Source: Gemmobacter nectariphilus (GTDB lineage Bacteria; Pseudomonadota; Alphaproteobacteria; Rhodobacterales; Rhodobacteraceae). Taken from it: 64,000 nucleotides of DNA. The notes beneath the pieces were generated by a model. That model did not search any database. It was given only the letters and a program-made list of their open reading frames with translations, and was not told where the DNA came from. Where the stretch lies: NCBI GenBank assembly GCA_020721445.1, contig DYMU01000001.1, positions 333,883-397,882 of the forward strand. The letters are read 5' to 3'. The translations under genes and the position numbers were made by a program. Positions within the stretch are counted from its first letter, which is position 1. Every line of letters begins with the position of its first letter. This document shows positions 1-7,772 of the stretch, piece after piece.

Positions 1-1
1 C

Positions 2-379
2 AACCCCTTGGGCATTGCCGCCGCCAATGCCGTGCTGGACGTGATCGAGGGCGAAAACCTGTGCGCCCGCGCCAATGAGCTTGGCAGCCGCCTGAAACAA
101 CGGCTCGAGGCGATCCGCTCTACCGCGCCTGAAATCATCGACATCCGCGGCCCCGGCTTCATGGTGGCGGTCGAGTTTGCCAACCCCACCACCCACGCGC
201 CCGACGCAGGCTTTACCGGCCGGGTCCGGGCAGAGGCGCAAAAGCGCGGCCTGATTCTGCTGACCTGCGGCGTCTATGGCAACGTCATCCGCTTTCTGGC
301 ACCGATCACCATTCCCGATGCGCATTTCGCCGAGGCGATGGATATTCTCGAGGCATCGGTCGCCGCCGCACGGCAGTGA
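2..379 (+). CDS. gabT: 4-aminobutyrate aminotransferase-like class III aminotransferase, C-terminal part
   Basis: The window opens inside this gene. Only the last 125 codons are present, without the PLP lysine. The visible part opens with NPLGIAAANAV, continues through DIRGPGFMVAVEF and ends with VIRFLAPITIPD and the helix AEAMDILEAS. This is the usual C-terminal half of GabT-type, PLP-dependent class III aminotransferases, which move the amino group of 4-aminobutyrate to 2-oxoglutarate. Another omega-amino acid:oxoglutarate aminotransferase of the same fold cannot be excluded from a C-terminus. A succinate-semialdehyde dehydrogenase gene would be expected upstream, but that lies outside the window. 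Confidence 0.8.
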   Translation, partial: NPLGIAAANAVLDVIEGENLCARANELGSRLKQRLEAIRSTAPEIIDIRGPGFMVAVEFANPTTHAPDAGFTGRVRAEAQKRGLILLTCGVYGNVIRFLAPITIPDAHFAEAMDILEASVAAARQ

Positions 380-478
380 TGCCGACCCGGCAGGTTTCCG
401 CTGCGTCATGCAGATGTGATTGGAACAAATCACCGGGGTGATGCGTTGTCTGGCGATATGACCACCATGAGGACTGCC

Positions 479-736
479 ATGAAGAAAATTGCCCTGATCC
501 TGCCGATTGTTGCCCTGCTGGCCGCTTGCCAGACCACGGACCAGAACGCCGCTCTTGGCGCTTTGGGCGGGGCGGCGGTTGGTGCGGCTGTGTCCAGCCC
601 GAAAGACCGCACCCAAGGTGCCCTGATCGGCGCCGCCGTCGGTGTGGCCGCGTCCACTTTGGTCGGTCCGGCGCAACAACCCGGCCAGTGCATCTACCGC
701 GATGCCCAAGGCCGCCGCTTCACCGCCGCCTGCTGA
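479..736 (+). CDS. Small glycine-zipper lipoprotein
   Basis: An 85-residue product with a type II signal peptide: MKKIALILPIVALLAAC, with the lipobox cysteine at residue 17. The mature part has two Gly/Ala-rich stretches (around GALGGAAVGAAV and GALIGAAVGVAAS) of the glycine-zipper kind, which pack as transmembrane hairpins in outer-membrane lipoproteins. It ends with a short CIYRDAQG...AAC segment whose two cysteines could form a disulfide. I chose the third of the in-frame starts because it places the basic n-region right before the hydrophobic core. Upstream in-frame ATGs at 416, 458 and 467 would add residues unlike a signal peptide. Its role is unknown; envelope location is inferred. Confidence 0.75.
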   Translation: MKKIALILPIVALLAACQTTDQNAALGALGGAAVGAAVSSPKDRTQGALIGAAVGVAASTLVGPAQQPGQCIYRDAQGRRFTAAC

Positions 737-795
737 CCGGACCTCAGGCGCAGGCCCGAAACGCCAAGGGCTTGAACGCCAAGGCGAAAACAAAC

Positions 796-827
796 CGCGA
801 GGGGCTGGCGCAAGCCCGGCCCTCGCG
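796..827 (+). terminator. GC-rich hairpin between lipoprotein and bioM
   Basis: CGCGAGGG and CCCTCGCG form inverted arms around a 16-base middle part that can pair further (GC...GC). There is no T-run after it, so intrinsic termination is uncertain. It may be a 3' stabilising hairpin. It lies in the 200-base gap before bioM. I saw no BioR-type operator in this gap. Confidence 0.3.
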
Positions 828-938
828 CAAGGTTCGGCTTATGCCGCACCTTGATCCACAAAGCGGCGACGCAAAGCTTGGCAGCCCGAACGCTGCCAGA
901 TATCACCGGGGCCTGACCCAACCCAAGGCCCCGACACC

Positions 939-1682
939 ATGCCCGTCCCCCCCCCTGCCGATACTGACGGCATCCTGTTGCAAGATGCGGCTGTCACCCT
1001 GTCGGGAAGGCCGGTTCTGCACGGGGTGTCGCTTCACCTGACGCAGCGGCGGATCGGCATCATCGGGCGCAACGGATCGGGGAAATCGACCCTGTTGCGT
1101 CTGATGGCAGGGCTGATTGCCCCCAGCACCGGGGTTGTGCGGGTGGATGGCCTTGACCCCGCCCGCGACCGCAAGGCCATGCTGCACCGCCTTGGCATCC
1201 TGTTCCAGAACCCCGACCATCAGATCCTGTTTCCCATCGTCGCCGAGGAACTGGCCTTCGGCCTGATCCAGATGGGCACGCCCAAGCCGCAGGCGATGGC
1301 GCGCGTGGCGGCACATCTGGCAAGCCATGGCCGCGCGCATTGGCACGATGCCGCGGTCTCGACCCTGTCACAGGGCCAGCGCCATTGGCTGTGCCTGCAA
1401 GCCGTGCTGCTGATGAAGCCCGCGACGATCCTGCTTGATGAACCCCTGGCCGGGCTGGACCTGCCAACCCAGGCGCGCCTGACCCGAGCCTTTGCCGCCT
1501 TGCCGCAGCGCCTGATCAGCATCACCCATGACCCCGCCACACTGGCCGGGGTGGAGCGGGTGATCTGGCTGGACGGCGGGCAGATCGCCGCCGATGGCAC
1601 GCCCGGCGATGTGCTGCCCGGCTTTGCCCATGCTATGCAGCAGATCGGAGGCCAGGATGCTGACGCTGACCTCGCCGGTTGA
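939..1682 (+). CDS. bioM: Biotin ECF transporter ATPase BioM
   Basis: ABC ATPase of an energy-coupling-factor importer, 247 residues. Walker A is GRNGSGKST (43-51), the Q-loop glutamine is Q90, the signature is the ECF-like LSQGQ (143-147), Walker B is ILLDEP (164-169) followed by the D-loop, and the switch histidine is in SITHD. In Rhodobacter-type bacteria BioM pairs with the T component BioN and the substrate-binding membrane protein BioY to import biotin. The next gene starts inside its 3' end (26-base overlap), so the two are translationally linked. CbiO is a close relative, but the bioN-bioY context decides the assignment. Confidence 0.9.
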   Translation: MPVPPPADTDGILLQDAAVTLSGRPVLHGVSLHLTQRRIGIIGRNGSGKSTLLRLMAGLIAPSTGVVRVDGLDPARDRKAMLHRLGILFQNPDHQILFPIVAEELAFGLIQMGTPKPQAMARVAAHLASHGRAHWHDAAVSTLSQGQRHWLCLQAVLLMKPATILLDEPLAGLDLPTQARLTRAFAALPQRLISITHDPATLAGVERVIWLDGGQIAADGTPGDVLPGFAHAMQQIGGQDADADLAG

Positions 1683-2253
1683 CACGCCGCTGCACCGCTT
1701 GCCCGCCGGGGCCAAGCTGGCCGCGCTGGCCGCGACCACTCTCGCGCTGTTTGCCACCCAAAGCATCGCGCTGATGTGTGCCGCCCTGGCAGTGATCGCC
1801 GCCTTGCACCTGATCGGCGGCCGCCGCTTTGCCGCCCATGGCCTGCGGATGCTTTGGCCGCTCTGGCCCTTTGTTGCCGTGGTGGCGTTGTGGCACCTGT
1901 GGGCAGGGCAGGCCCAGCAGGGCGGCACCGTCGTGTTGCGCATGCTGGCGGCGGTGGCCGCGGCCAACCTTGTCACCATGACCACTCGCCTGTCGGACAT
2001 GATCACCGTGCTGGAATGGCTTGCCCGCCCGCTGTCGCCGCTGCTGCCACCGCGCCGCCTTGCCTTGGCGATTGCGCTGGTGATCCGCTTCATCCCGGTC
2101 CTGTCCGAGCGTATGGCCACGCTGGCGCAGGCGTTTCGCGCCCGCAGCCCGCGCCGCAGCGGCTGGCGGCTGCTGGCCCCGGCAGCGCTCGCCGCCCTTG
2201 ATGATGCCGAACACGTCGCCGATGCCTTGCGCGCAAGGGGCGGTGTAAGTTAA
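1657..2253 (+). CDS. bioN: Biotin ECF transporter transmembrane T component BioN
   Basis: A 198-residue membrane protein of the EcfT/CbiQ fold with hydrophobic segments near residues 20-40, 45-60 and 65-110. The C-terminal coupling region contains RMATLAQAFRARSPRR; such Ala-Arg motifs contact the ATPase. The ATG chosen here has GGAGG at 1647-1651 and starts inside bioM. A longer frame open from 1594 has no Shine-Dalgarno support and would duplicate bioM sequence. It works with BioM and BioY in biotin uptake at the inner membrane. Confidence 0.88.
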   Translation: MLTLTSPVDTPLHRLPAGAKLAALAATTLALFATQSIALMCAALAVIAALHLIGGRRFAAHGLRMLWPLWPFVAVVALWHLWAGQAQQGGTVVLRMLAAVAAANLVTMTTRLSDMITVLEWLARPLSPLLPPRRLALAIALVIRFIPVLSERMATLAQAFRARSPRRSGWRLLAPAALAALDDAEHVADALRARGGVS

Positions 2254-2281
2254 GACCGTCGCAGCACAAGGAGAGCCCATC

Positions 2282-2824
2282 ATGGAACGCAGCCTGACCC
2301 ACATCGCCCTGTTCGCCGCCCTGATCGCCGTTCTGGGGCTGGTGCCGCGGGTTGATCTGGCAACTGGCGTGCCGATCACGGCACAATCGCTGGGCATAAT
2401 GCTGTGCGGCACCGTGCTTGGGGCCCGCCGCGGCGCATTGGCTGTGTTGTTGTTCTTGCTGCTGGTGGCGCTTGGCCTGCCGCTGTTGTCGGGCGGCCGC
2501 GGGGGCCTTGGCGTGTTTGTCGGCCCGACGGTCGGCTTTCTGATCGGCTTTCCCATCGCCGCCTTTGTTGCGGGCTGGGTGATGGAACGCACCACCCTTG
2601 CGCCGTTCTGGGCGGCGGGGGCAGGCGCGGTGATCGGTGGCATCGGCGTGCTTTACCCGTTCGGCATCATCGGGATAAGCGTGGTTCTGGACAAGACCCT
2701 GGCCGAAGCCGCCCTGATTGCGCTGGTCTTTTTGCCCGGCGATATCCTGAAGGCGGTTCTGGCCGGGCTGGTGACGCAGGCAATCGCCCGCGCCCGCCCG
2801 GCCGCGCTGCTGTCGCGCGCCTGA
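2282..2824 (+). CDS. bioY: Biotin transporter substrate-binding protein BioY
   Basis: A 180-residue S component with about six hydrophobic segments. It carries family sequence such as LVPRVDLATGVPITAQSLG near the N-terminus and GGRGGLGVFVGPTVGFLIGFP in the middle, both typical of BioY. BioY binds biotin with high affinity and delivers it to the BioMN module. An AAGGAG Shine-Dalgarno ends about seven bases before the ATG. The gap from bioN is only 28 bases, so bioMNY is one transcript. No biotin synthesis gene is visible in the window. Confidence 0.9.
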   Translation: MERSLTHIALFAALIAVLGLVPRVDLATGVPITAQSLGIMLCGTVLGARRGALAVLLFLLLVALGLPLLSGGRGGLGVFVGPTVGFLIGFPIAAFVAGWVMERTTLAPFWAAGAGAVIGGIGVLYPFGIIGISVVLDKTLAEAALIALVFLPGDILKAVLAGLVTQAIARARPAALLSRA

Positions 2825-2946
2825 CACCCCACCGGCAGCGTGCTGCCGGTGCCGGTCAGTCCTGGCAAAGCCAGCCTGCGGTCGTGCCGCAGGCCCGGCG
2901 CGGTCCATCATCCCGCCCAGCACAGCAGCGCCCGGCACACCCCTTT

Positions 2947-2981
2947 GATTTGCTGCTTGCCCAAATACTCCCGCCGGAGGC
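2947..2981. repeat. Interspersed CCAAATAC repeat, copy 1
   Basis: The block GATTTGCTGCTTG followed by CCAAATACTCCCGCCGGAGG recurs almost unchanged at 8614-8648. Within it CTCC-CGCC-GGAG is a small inverted repeat. It lies between the convergent bioY and aroQ genes. It looks like a short dispersed palindromic repeat near gene 3' ends rather than a gene-specific signal. Confidence 0.6.
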
Positions 2982-3015
2982 ATCCGCCGCCTGCCACCAG
3001 AGACCGGCGCAAGCC

Positions 3016-3456
3016 TTACGCGGTGATCAACGACTTCATCCGGCGCAGCGCCAGCAGATAGCCTTCGGTGCCGAACCCGGCGATCACCCCATCGGCGCGC
3101 AAACTGACATACGAATGGTGCCGAAACACCTCGCGCTTGTGCACGTTCGAGATATGCACCTCCAGCACCGGGCCGTCAAAGGCTTGCAGCGCGTCCAGAA
3201 TTGCAACCGAAGTATGGGTATAGGCCGCCGGGTTGATGATGATCCCCGCGCCCTGCCCCCGCGCCTCGTGCACCCAATCCACCAACTGACCTTCGTGGTT
3301 GGACTGGTGAAAACGGATCGCCAGACCCAACGCCTTTGCCAGCGCCGCACAGGCCGCCGCCACATCGTCCAGCGTCTCACGGCCATAGATCTCGGGCTGA
3401 CGCAGGCCCAGCAGGTTCAGGTTCGGGCCGTTTAAAATATAGATGGGCTTTGACAT
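3016..3456 (-). CDS. aroQ: Type II 3-dehydroquinate dehydratase
   Basis: A 146-residue small AroQ-type enzyme that removes water from 3-dehydroquinate in the shikimate pathway. Family motifs are [19 protein letters not shown] at the N-terminus (catalytic Tyr in IYG), [13 protein letters not shown], then [17 protein letters not shown], and [20 protein letters not shown] near the C-terminus. The start [10 protein letters not shown] matches the normal family N-terminus; the in-frame upstream extension is Arg/Ala-rich and unlike the family. It converges with bioY and follows metF with a gap of about 210 bases in which I see no gene. Confidence 0.93.
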   Translation of the reverse strand: MSKPIYILNGPNLNLLGLRQPEIYGRETLDDVAAACAALAKALGLAIRFHQSNHEGQLVDWVHEARGQGAGIIINPAAYTHTSVAILDALQAFDGPVLEVHISNVHKREVFRHHSYVSLRADGVIAGFGTEGYLLALRRMKSLITA

Positions 3457-3664
3457 GGGCATTCCTTGCGCAACTGGCATGACGATAGCCAGACCGCACG
3501 CCGGAAGGAACCGCTTTCCGGCGCGGCCCGCAAAAACCCGCCTCGCGGCCCGCACCCCGACCGCAAGGCGGCACGGTCGCGCCACACTGGCCAGACCATC
3601 CGCACCAGCGCCGGATCAGGACCGGATCAGACTGCCAGCCTCACCCCCCCGCCTCATCCCGTGA

Positions 3665-4531
3665 TCAGGCGACCTTTTCCAGCGTCACTTCGGGCGTGAT
3701 CCCCAGCGCACGCACCACTTCACGGGTCAGGTGCGGGCGGTTCAGGGTGTAAAAGTGCAGGTCTTCCACGCCGCCTTGCAGCAGATTGTCGCAAAGCTGG
3801 GTGCAATGGGCCAACGCATACAACTCTTCGCGCCCGTCGCGGGCAGCGGTGGTAAAGGCCTCGTCCAGCTTGGCCGGCACCGCCGACCCACAGCGCAGCG
3901 CAAACTTCTTGGCGCCCTGCCAGCTGGTGATCGGCAGGATGCCCGGAATGATCGGCGCGGTGATGCCTTCCTTGACGCACAGGTCACGAAAGCGAAAGAA
4001 GGTGTCGGCGTCAAAGAAGAACTGGGTGATCGCGCTGCTGGCCCCGGCGTCCACCTTGCGCTTCAGCCAGCGGACGCCCGAAATCGCATCGGCCGCATCG
4101 GGGTGCGGCTCGGGGTAGGCCCCCACCCGCAGCGTGAACTTGCCGGTGGCGGCCAAGGCCTCGATCAATTCCACCGATGACGCAAAGCCTTCGGGATGCG
4201 CGGTGAACCGCTCGGCTCCTTTGGGCGCATCGCCGCGCAGGGCGACGATCTCGGTCACACCCGCCTCGGCATAGGCGGCGGCAATCTCCATCGTCTCGGC
4301 GCGGGTGGCATCGACGCAGGTCAGGTGCGCCGCCACGTTCAGCCCATAGTTGCGGCCAATGGTCGTGACCGCCTCATGCGTCAGCTTGCGGGTGGTGCCG
4401 CCCGCGCCATAGGTGACCGACACAAAGCCCGGTTTCAAAGGCGCCAGCGCCTGCACGGTTTCCCACAGCCGGAACGACGCATCCAGCGTTTGCGGCGGGA
4501 AGAACTCGAACGAAATGCGCGGCGTGGCCAT
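3665..4531 (-). CDS. metF: 5,10-methylenetetrahydrofolate reductase
   Basis: A 288-residue flavoprotein that reduces methylenetetrahydrofolate to 5-methyltetrahydrofolate, the methyl donor for methionine synthesis. It shows ISFEFFPPQT at the N-terminus (catalytic Glu region), FVSVTYGAGGTTR, HLTCVDATR, ALRGDAPKG and the later ITQFFFDADTFFRF and PGILPITSW blocks, in family order. The length is normal. It is divergent from a MetR-like LysR regulator with an 88-base shared control region, which suggests methionine or homocysteine control. Confidence 0.94.
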   Translation of the reverse strand: MATPRISFEFFPPQTLDASFRLWETVQALAPLKPGFVSVTYGAGGTTRKLTHEAVTTIGRNYGLNVAAHLTCVDATRAETMEIAAAYAEAGVTEIVALRGDAPKGAERFTAHPEGFASSVELIEALAATGKFTLRVGAYPEPHPDAADAISGVRWLKRKVDAGASSAITQFFFDADTFFRFRDLCVKEGITAPIIPGILPITSWQGAKKFALRCGSAVPAKLDEAFTTAARDGREELYALAHCTQLCDNLLQGGVEDLHFYTLNRPHLTREVVRALGITPEVTLEKVA

Positions 4532-4575
4532 GGCAAGCTCCTGTATTTTGTCCCCTTGTCGCAGACTTGCCGATG

Positions 4576-4588
4576 TGAGACCAATTCA
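4576..4588. promoter_or_regulatory. Candidate MetR-binding box in the metF/metR intergenic region
   Basis: TGAG-ACCAA-TTCA fits the enterobacterial MetR consensus TGAA-N5-TTCA with one mismatch. It lies between divergent metF and the LysR gene, where a LysR-type regulator would be expected to bind. The match is short and the consensus comes from a distant phylum. Confidence 0.4.
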
Positions 4589-4619
4589 TAATCCTCACCA
4601 TCTTCATGCGGTGCACCTC

Positions 4620-5525
4620 ATGTATATCGAACTGCGCCACCTGCGCACCATCCGCGCCATCCATCAGGCGGGCGGCCTTGCCCGTGCCGCCGACATCTTG
4701 AACATGACGCAATCGGCGCTGTCGCATCAGGTTGCCAATCTGGAAGATCAGGCCGGGATGGAGCTGTTCGTGCGCCGCTCGAAACCGATGCGGCTGTCGG
4801 CGGCAGGGGTGCGGATGCTGCGCGCCGCCGAACGCATCCTGCCCGAAATCGAGCTGATGGAGGAAGAGTTCCGCGTCCTGCGGTCCGGCAAGACCGGCCG
4901 CCTGCACATCGCCATCGAATGCCACGCCTGTTTCGACTGGCTGTTTCCGGTGCTGGAATTGTTCCGCCGCGCCTGGCCCGAGGTCGATGTCGATATCCGC
5001 GCCGGCCTTGCCTTCGACGCCCTGCCCGCCCTGAACCGCGAAGAGGTGGATCTGGTGATCTCGTCCGACCCGGTGGCCTTGCCCGGCGTGACCTTCAACC
5101 CGCTGTTCGACTATCACCCGATGTTTGTCGGCTCGGCCCAGAACCCGCTGGCCACCAAAGACTTTATCGCCGCCGAGGATTTCCGTGACCAGATCCTCCT
5201 GACCTATCCGGTCAGCCGCGACAAGCTGGATGTGTTCACCGAACTCTTGACCCCGGCCAAGGTCGAACCCCGCGCCCAGCGCCCGGTGGAACTGACCGCC
5301 GTGATCCTGATGCTGGTGGGCTCGGGCCGCGGCGTGGCCGTGCTGCCCGACTGGGTGCTGCGTGACCTGAAATCCAACGCCGATTACATCACCCGCCCGC
5401 TTGGCCCCGAGGTGGTGACAAAACGGCTTTATGCCGCCACCCGCAGCGAAGACGCGGCCAAACCCTACATGGCGCATTTCCTGAAACTGGGCCGCAGCGA
5501 ACCCGTCAAGCTGCAACGCGGCTGA
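4620..5525 (+). CDS. metR: LysR-family regulator, MetR-like
   Basis: A 301-residue LysR-type regulator. The winged helix-turn-helix occupies about residues 1-60 (ELRHLRTIRAIHQAGGLARAADILNMTQSALSHQV), followed by a linker helix and a periplasmic-binding-like effector domain to the C-terminus. In the effector domain IAIECHACFDWLFPVLELF is typical of MetR rather than other LysR proteins. It is transcribed away from metF, the normal arrangement for the homocysteine-responsive MetR activator. I chose ATG 4620 (MYIELRHL) because it gives the standard LysR start; an upstream extension would run across the intergenic region and into metF. Confidence 0.82.
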   Translation: MYIELRHLRTIRAIHQAGGLARAADILNMTQSALSHQVANLEDQAGMELFVRRSKPMRLSAAGVRMLRAAERILPEIELMEEEFRVLRSGKTGRLHIAIECHACFDWLFPVLELFRRAWPEVDVDIRAGLAFDALPALNREEVDLVISSDPVALPGVTFNPLFDYHPMFVGSAQNPLATKDFIAAEDFRDQILLTYPVSRDKLDVFTELLTPAKVEPRAQRPVELTAVILMLVGSGRGVAVLPDWVLRDLKSNADYITRPLGPEVVTKRLYAATRSEDAAKPYMAHFLKLGRSEPVKLQRG

Positions 5526-5624
5526 CACTGGGCGGGTCTGCCTGACCTCGACCAGTTTTTCCATGACAGGCGGCACAGTTGCACAAATCCATCGGGGTTT
5601 GATCTCAGCTTGTCGGGCAAGCCC

Positions 5625-5920
5625 ATGCGCATTTTGATGACGGCACTTCCCTTGGGCCTTGCACATGGTCCTGGTCATACCCAATCCGCACATGCCGAAA
5701 GGCGTGTCGCCCGCATCAGCCTGTCGATACAGGTGATGGCGGTGTATCACGCAGGCCGCAGAGTGTTTGAATGGCCGGTGTTCACCGCCCACGACGGCAA
5801 GATCACCCCGATCAGACAGGGGCATGGCGCGCAAGGGCTGTCGCGCAACCACCACCGCTCCAGCCGCCAAAACACCGCGCCGTAGGCAGGGACAACCTGC
5901 GCTTCATCGTGGTGCGCTGA
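5625..5920 (+). pseudogene. Decayed L,D-transpeptidase (YkuD-type) remnant
   Basis: An ATG at 5625 opens a reading frame of about 86 codons. It has a signal-like N-terminus ending in SAHA-E, then ISLSIQVMAVYHAGRRVFEWPVFTA and LSRNHHRSSRQNTAP. These match the first half of YkuD-fold L,D-transpeptidases (usual pattern: short strand, V.y..G......PVSTA, later LSRNHRSS.Y..APMP). The frame stops right after NTAP. The catalytic HG...SHGC..R part is absent, and a C-terminal-like FIVVR-stop appears shortly after in another frame (stop at 5920). Intact members cross-link peptidoglycan. The call rests on motif memory, so it is moderate. Confidence 0.5.
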
Positions 5921-6013
5921 CGTCGCCTTGCCGCCAGACTTGCCCTACAGACTTGCCCGACTCAGGCATCTCTGGCCTAATGGGCAAACCCTTGTGACAA
6001 GCCGAGGCCTGCC

Positions 6014-6880
6014 GTGCTGCCGACACCTGCGTTTTTGCTGTCCTGGCTTCGGGCGCTGACCCTGGTTCTGGGCATTGTCGTTCTGCCCGGCGGAAGCCTG
6101 GCGCAAGACATGCGCCTGTCGATGGAGGGCGGACCAGACCGCTGGCGTGTTACCGGCATCACGGCCAGCCAGCAAATCGGCCTGACCAAGCTGCCCACCG
6201 TCCTGTTTGAACGCACCGGCACCGTCAGGGGCGGCGAGGTCGTGGCCAACCTTGGTTGCGGCAAGCTGCTGGGCGAGCGGTGGTGCCGGGTGGAAAAGCT
6301 GTCAGGCACCCGCGCCAAGGGCTTCATCGCGCAGAAATACCTGACACCCGCCCCGCAACGCCCAACGCCGGACGATTCGCTGGCAGGCGGGCCGGATGTC
6401 TGGCAGGTCACAGGCCTGAAACCGAATGAACGGTTGAACATCCGCAGCATGCCCTCGGCGCAGTCCAGGGTGCTAGGCACCTTGCGCAATGGCGACCCTG
6501 CGCGCAACCTTGGCTGCCGGATCGACGGCAGCACCCGCTGGTGCAAGATCCGCACCTTTTCGGCGCCAAACATCACCGGCTATGTCAACGGCCGCTACCT
6601 GCGCGAAGGGGCCGCCCCGCCCCCGCCCAAACCGCTGCCCGATGACAATCTGACCGGCGGGCCGGATTACTGGCGGGTGCGCGGCCTCAAACCCGGCGAT
6701 ACTCTGAACGTCCGTCAGGCCCCCTCAACCCAAAGCCGGGTGCTGGCCACGCTGCGCGAGGGGGAACGGGTGCGCAACCTGGGCTGCCAGATGTCGGGCA
6801 AGACCCGCTGGTGCCTGATCCGGTCCACCACGGGCATGGATGTGACCGGCTATGTTTCCGGTGCCTATTTGCGCGAATGA
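6014..6880 (+). CDS. Secreted protein with three tandem SH3-like repeats
   Basis: A 288-residue exported protein that starts at GTG. A signal peptide of about 31 residues ends at SLAQ-D. Three repeats of about 80 residues follow. Each opens with GGPD.W.V.G (residues near 38, 122, 216), has a bacterial SH3-type core (LNIRSMPSAQSRVLGTLRNGD and LNVRQAPSTQSRVLATLREGE in repeats 2 and 3), contains NLGC......WC, and ends in GY(V/I)...YL. Repeat 1 is the most diverged. Pro-rich linkers separate the repeats. Bacterial SH3 domains often bind cell-wall peptides, so a periplasmic wall-binding role is inferred. The two cysteines per repeat could form disulfides. No enzymatic domain is visible. Confidence 0.8.
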   Translation: MLPTPAFLLSWLRALTLVLGIVVLPGGSLAQDMRLSMEGGPDRWRVTGITASQQIGLTKLPTVLFERTGTVRGGEVVANLGCGKLLGERWCRVEKLSGTRAKGFIAQKYLTPAPQRPTPDDSLAGGPDVWQVTGLKPNERLNIRSMPSAQSRVLGTLRNGDPARNLGCRIDGSTRWCKIRTFSAPNITGYVNGRYLREGAAPPPPKPLPDDNLTGGPDYWRVRGLKPGDTLNVRQAPSTQSRVLATLREGERVRNLGCQMSGKTRWCLIRSTTGMDVTGYVSGAYLRE

Positions 6881-6967
6881 CGTCCGTCCGCCGCAATTCT
6901 GCATCCCCCCTTCCCTTGCGCCCGACAGCCCTATAGGCAGGCGCCAAAGCGGAACGGAGTCTTTTGC

Positions 6968-7762
6968 ATGCAAGGCAGTGCCAATCTCAACCTGATGATC
7001 AAAGCCGCGCGCCGGGCAGGCCGCAGCCTGGTAAAAGACTTCCGCGAGGTGGAAAACCTGCAAGTCTCGTCGAAAGGCCCCGGTGATTTCGTCACCAAGG
7101 CCGATCGTGAGGCCGAACGCCTGATCAAGGAAGACCTGATGGGCGCCCGCCCGACCTATGGCTGGCTGGGGGAAGAAACCGGCACCAGCGCCGGGGCCGA
7201 CCCGACACGGCGCTGGATCGTCGATCCGCTGGACGGCACCACCAACTACCTGCACGGCCTGCCGCATTGGGCGGTGTCGATCGCGCTGGAGCATAAGGGC
7301 GAAATCGTCTCGGGCGTGATCTATGACGCCGCCAAGGACGAGATGTTCTGGGCCGAAAAGGGCGCCGGCGCCTGGCTGAACGACAGCCGCCGCATCCGGG
7401 TGTCGGGCCGCCGCCAGATGAGTGACGCAATCTTTGCCACCGGCGTCCCGTTTGCCGCCAAGAAAACCCTGCCCGCCACCTTGCAGGATCTGGCCCGCCT
7501 GATGCCCGGCTGTGCCGGCGTGCGCCGCTGGGGGGCCGCAGCGCTTGACCTCGCCTATGTGGCGGCCGGCCGCTATGACGGGTTCTGGGAACGCGAACTG
7601 TCGCCCTGGGACGTGGCAGCCGGCATCTTGATCGTGCGCGAGGCGGGCGGCATCGTCACCGGCATCCGCGATGGCCAGGATCCGCTGGAAGACGGCAGCC
7701 TGATCGCCGGCAACGACGGTCTGTTCGAGCCGTTTCGCAAGATCATCCGCAACGAAGACTGA
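6968..7762 (+). CDS. suhB: Inositol-1-monophosphatase family protein (SuhB-like)
   Basis: A 264-residue Mg-dependent phosphatase of the inositol monophosphatase family. Metal ligands are visible as GEE (E69/E70), DPLDGTTN (86-93) and the C-terminal WD (W214-D215). The usual alpha-beta-alpha-beta-alpha fold length is kept. SuhB proteins hydrolyse inositol phosphates in vitro and can also act in transcription antitermination; the sequence alone does not separate these roles. It converges with the rhomboid gene with a 10-base gap, so the two 3' ends nearly touch. Confidence 0.88.
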   Translation: MQGSANLNLMIKAARRAGRSLVKDFREVENLQVSSKGPGDFVTKADREAERLIKEDLMGARPTYGWLGEETGTSAGADPTRRWIVDPLDGTTNYLHGLPHWAVSIALEHKGEIVSGVIYDAAKDEMFWAEKGAGAWLNDSRRIRVSGRRQMSDAIFATGVPFAAKKTLPATLQDLARLMPGCAGVRRWGAAALDLAYVAAGRYDGFWERELSPWDVAAGILIVREAGGIVTGIRDGQDPLEDGSLIAGNDGLFEPFRKIIRNED

Positions 7763-7772
7763 CCGCAAGCCC

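Noticed and set aside
939..2824. Cobalt or nickel ECF transporter (CbiMNQO-like)
   Set aside because: The third gene is a clear BioY, which sets the substrate as biotin.
3457..3664. Small gene or riboswitch between aroQ and metF
   Set aside because: No convincing frame, and no fold that I could match to a SAM or other known riboswitch. It lies downstream of metF rather than in front of it.
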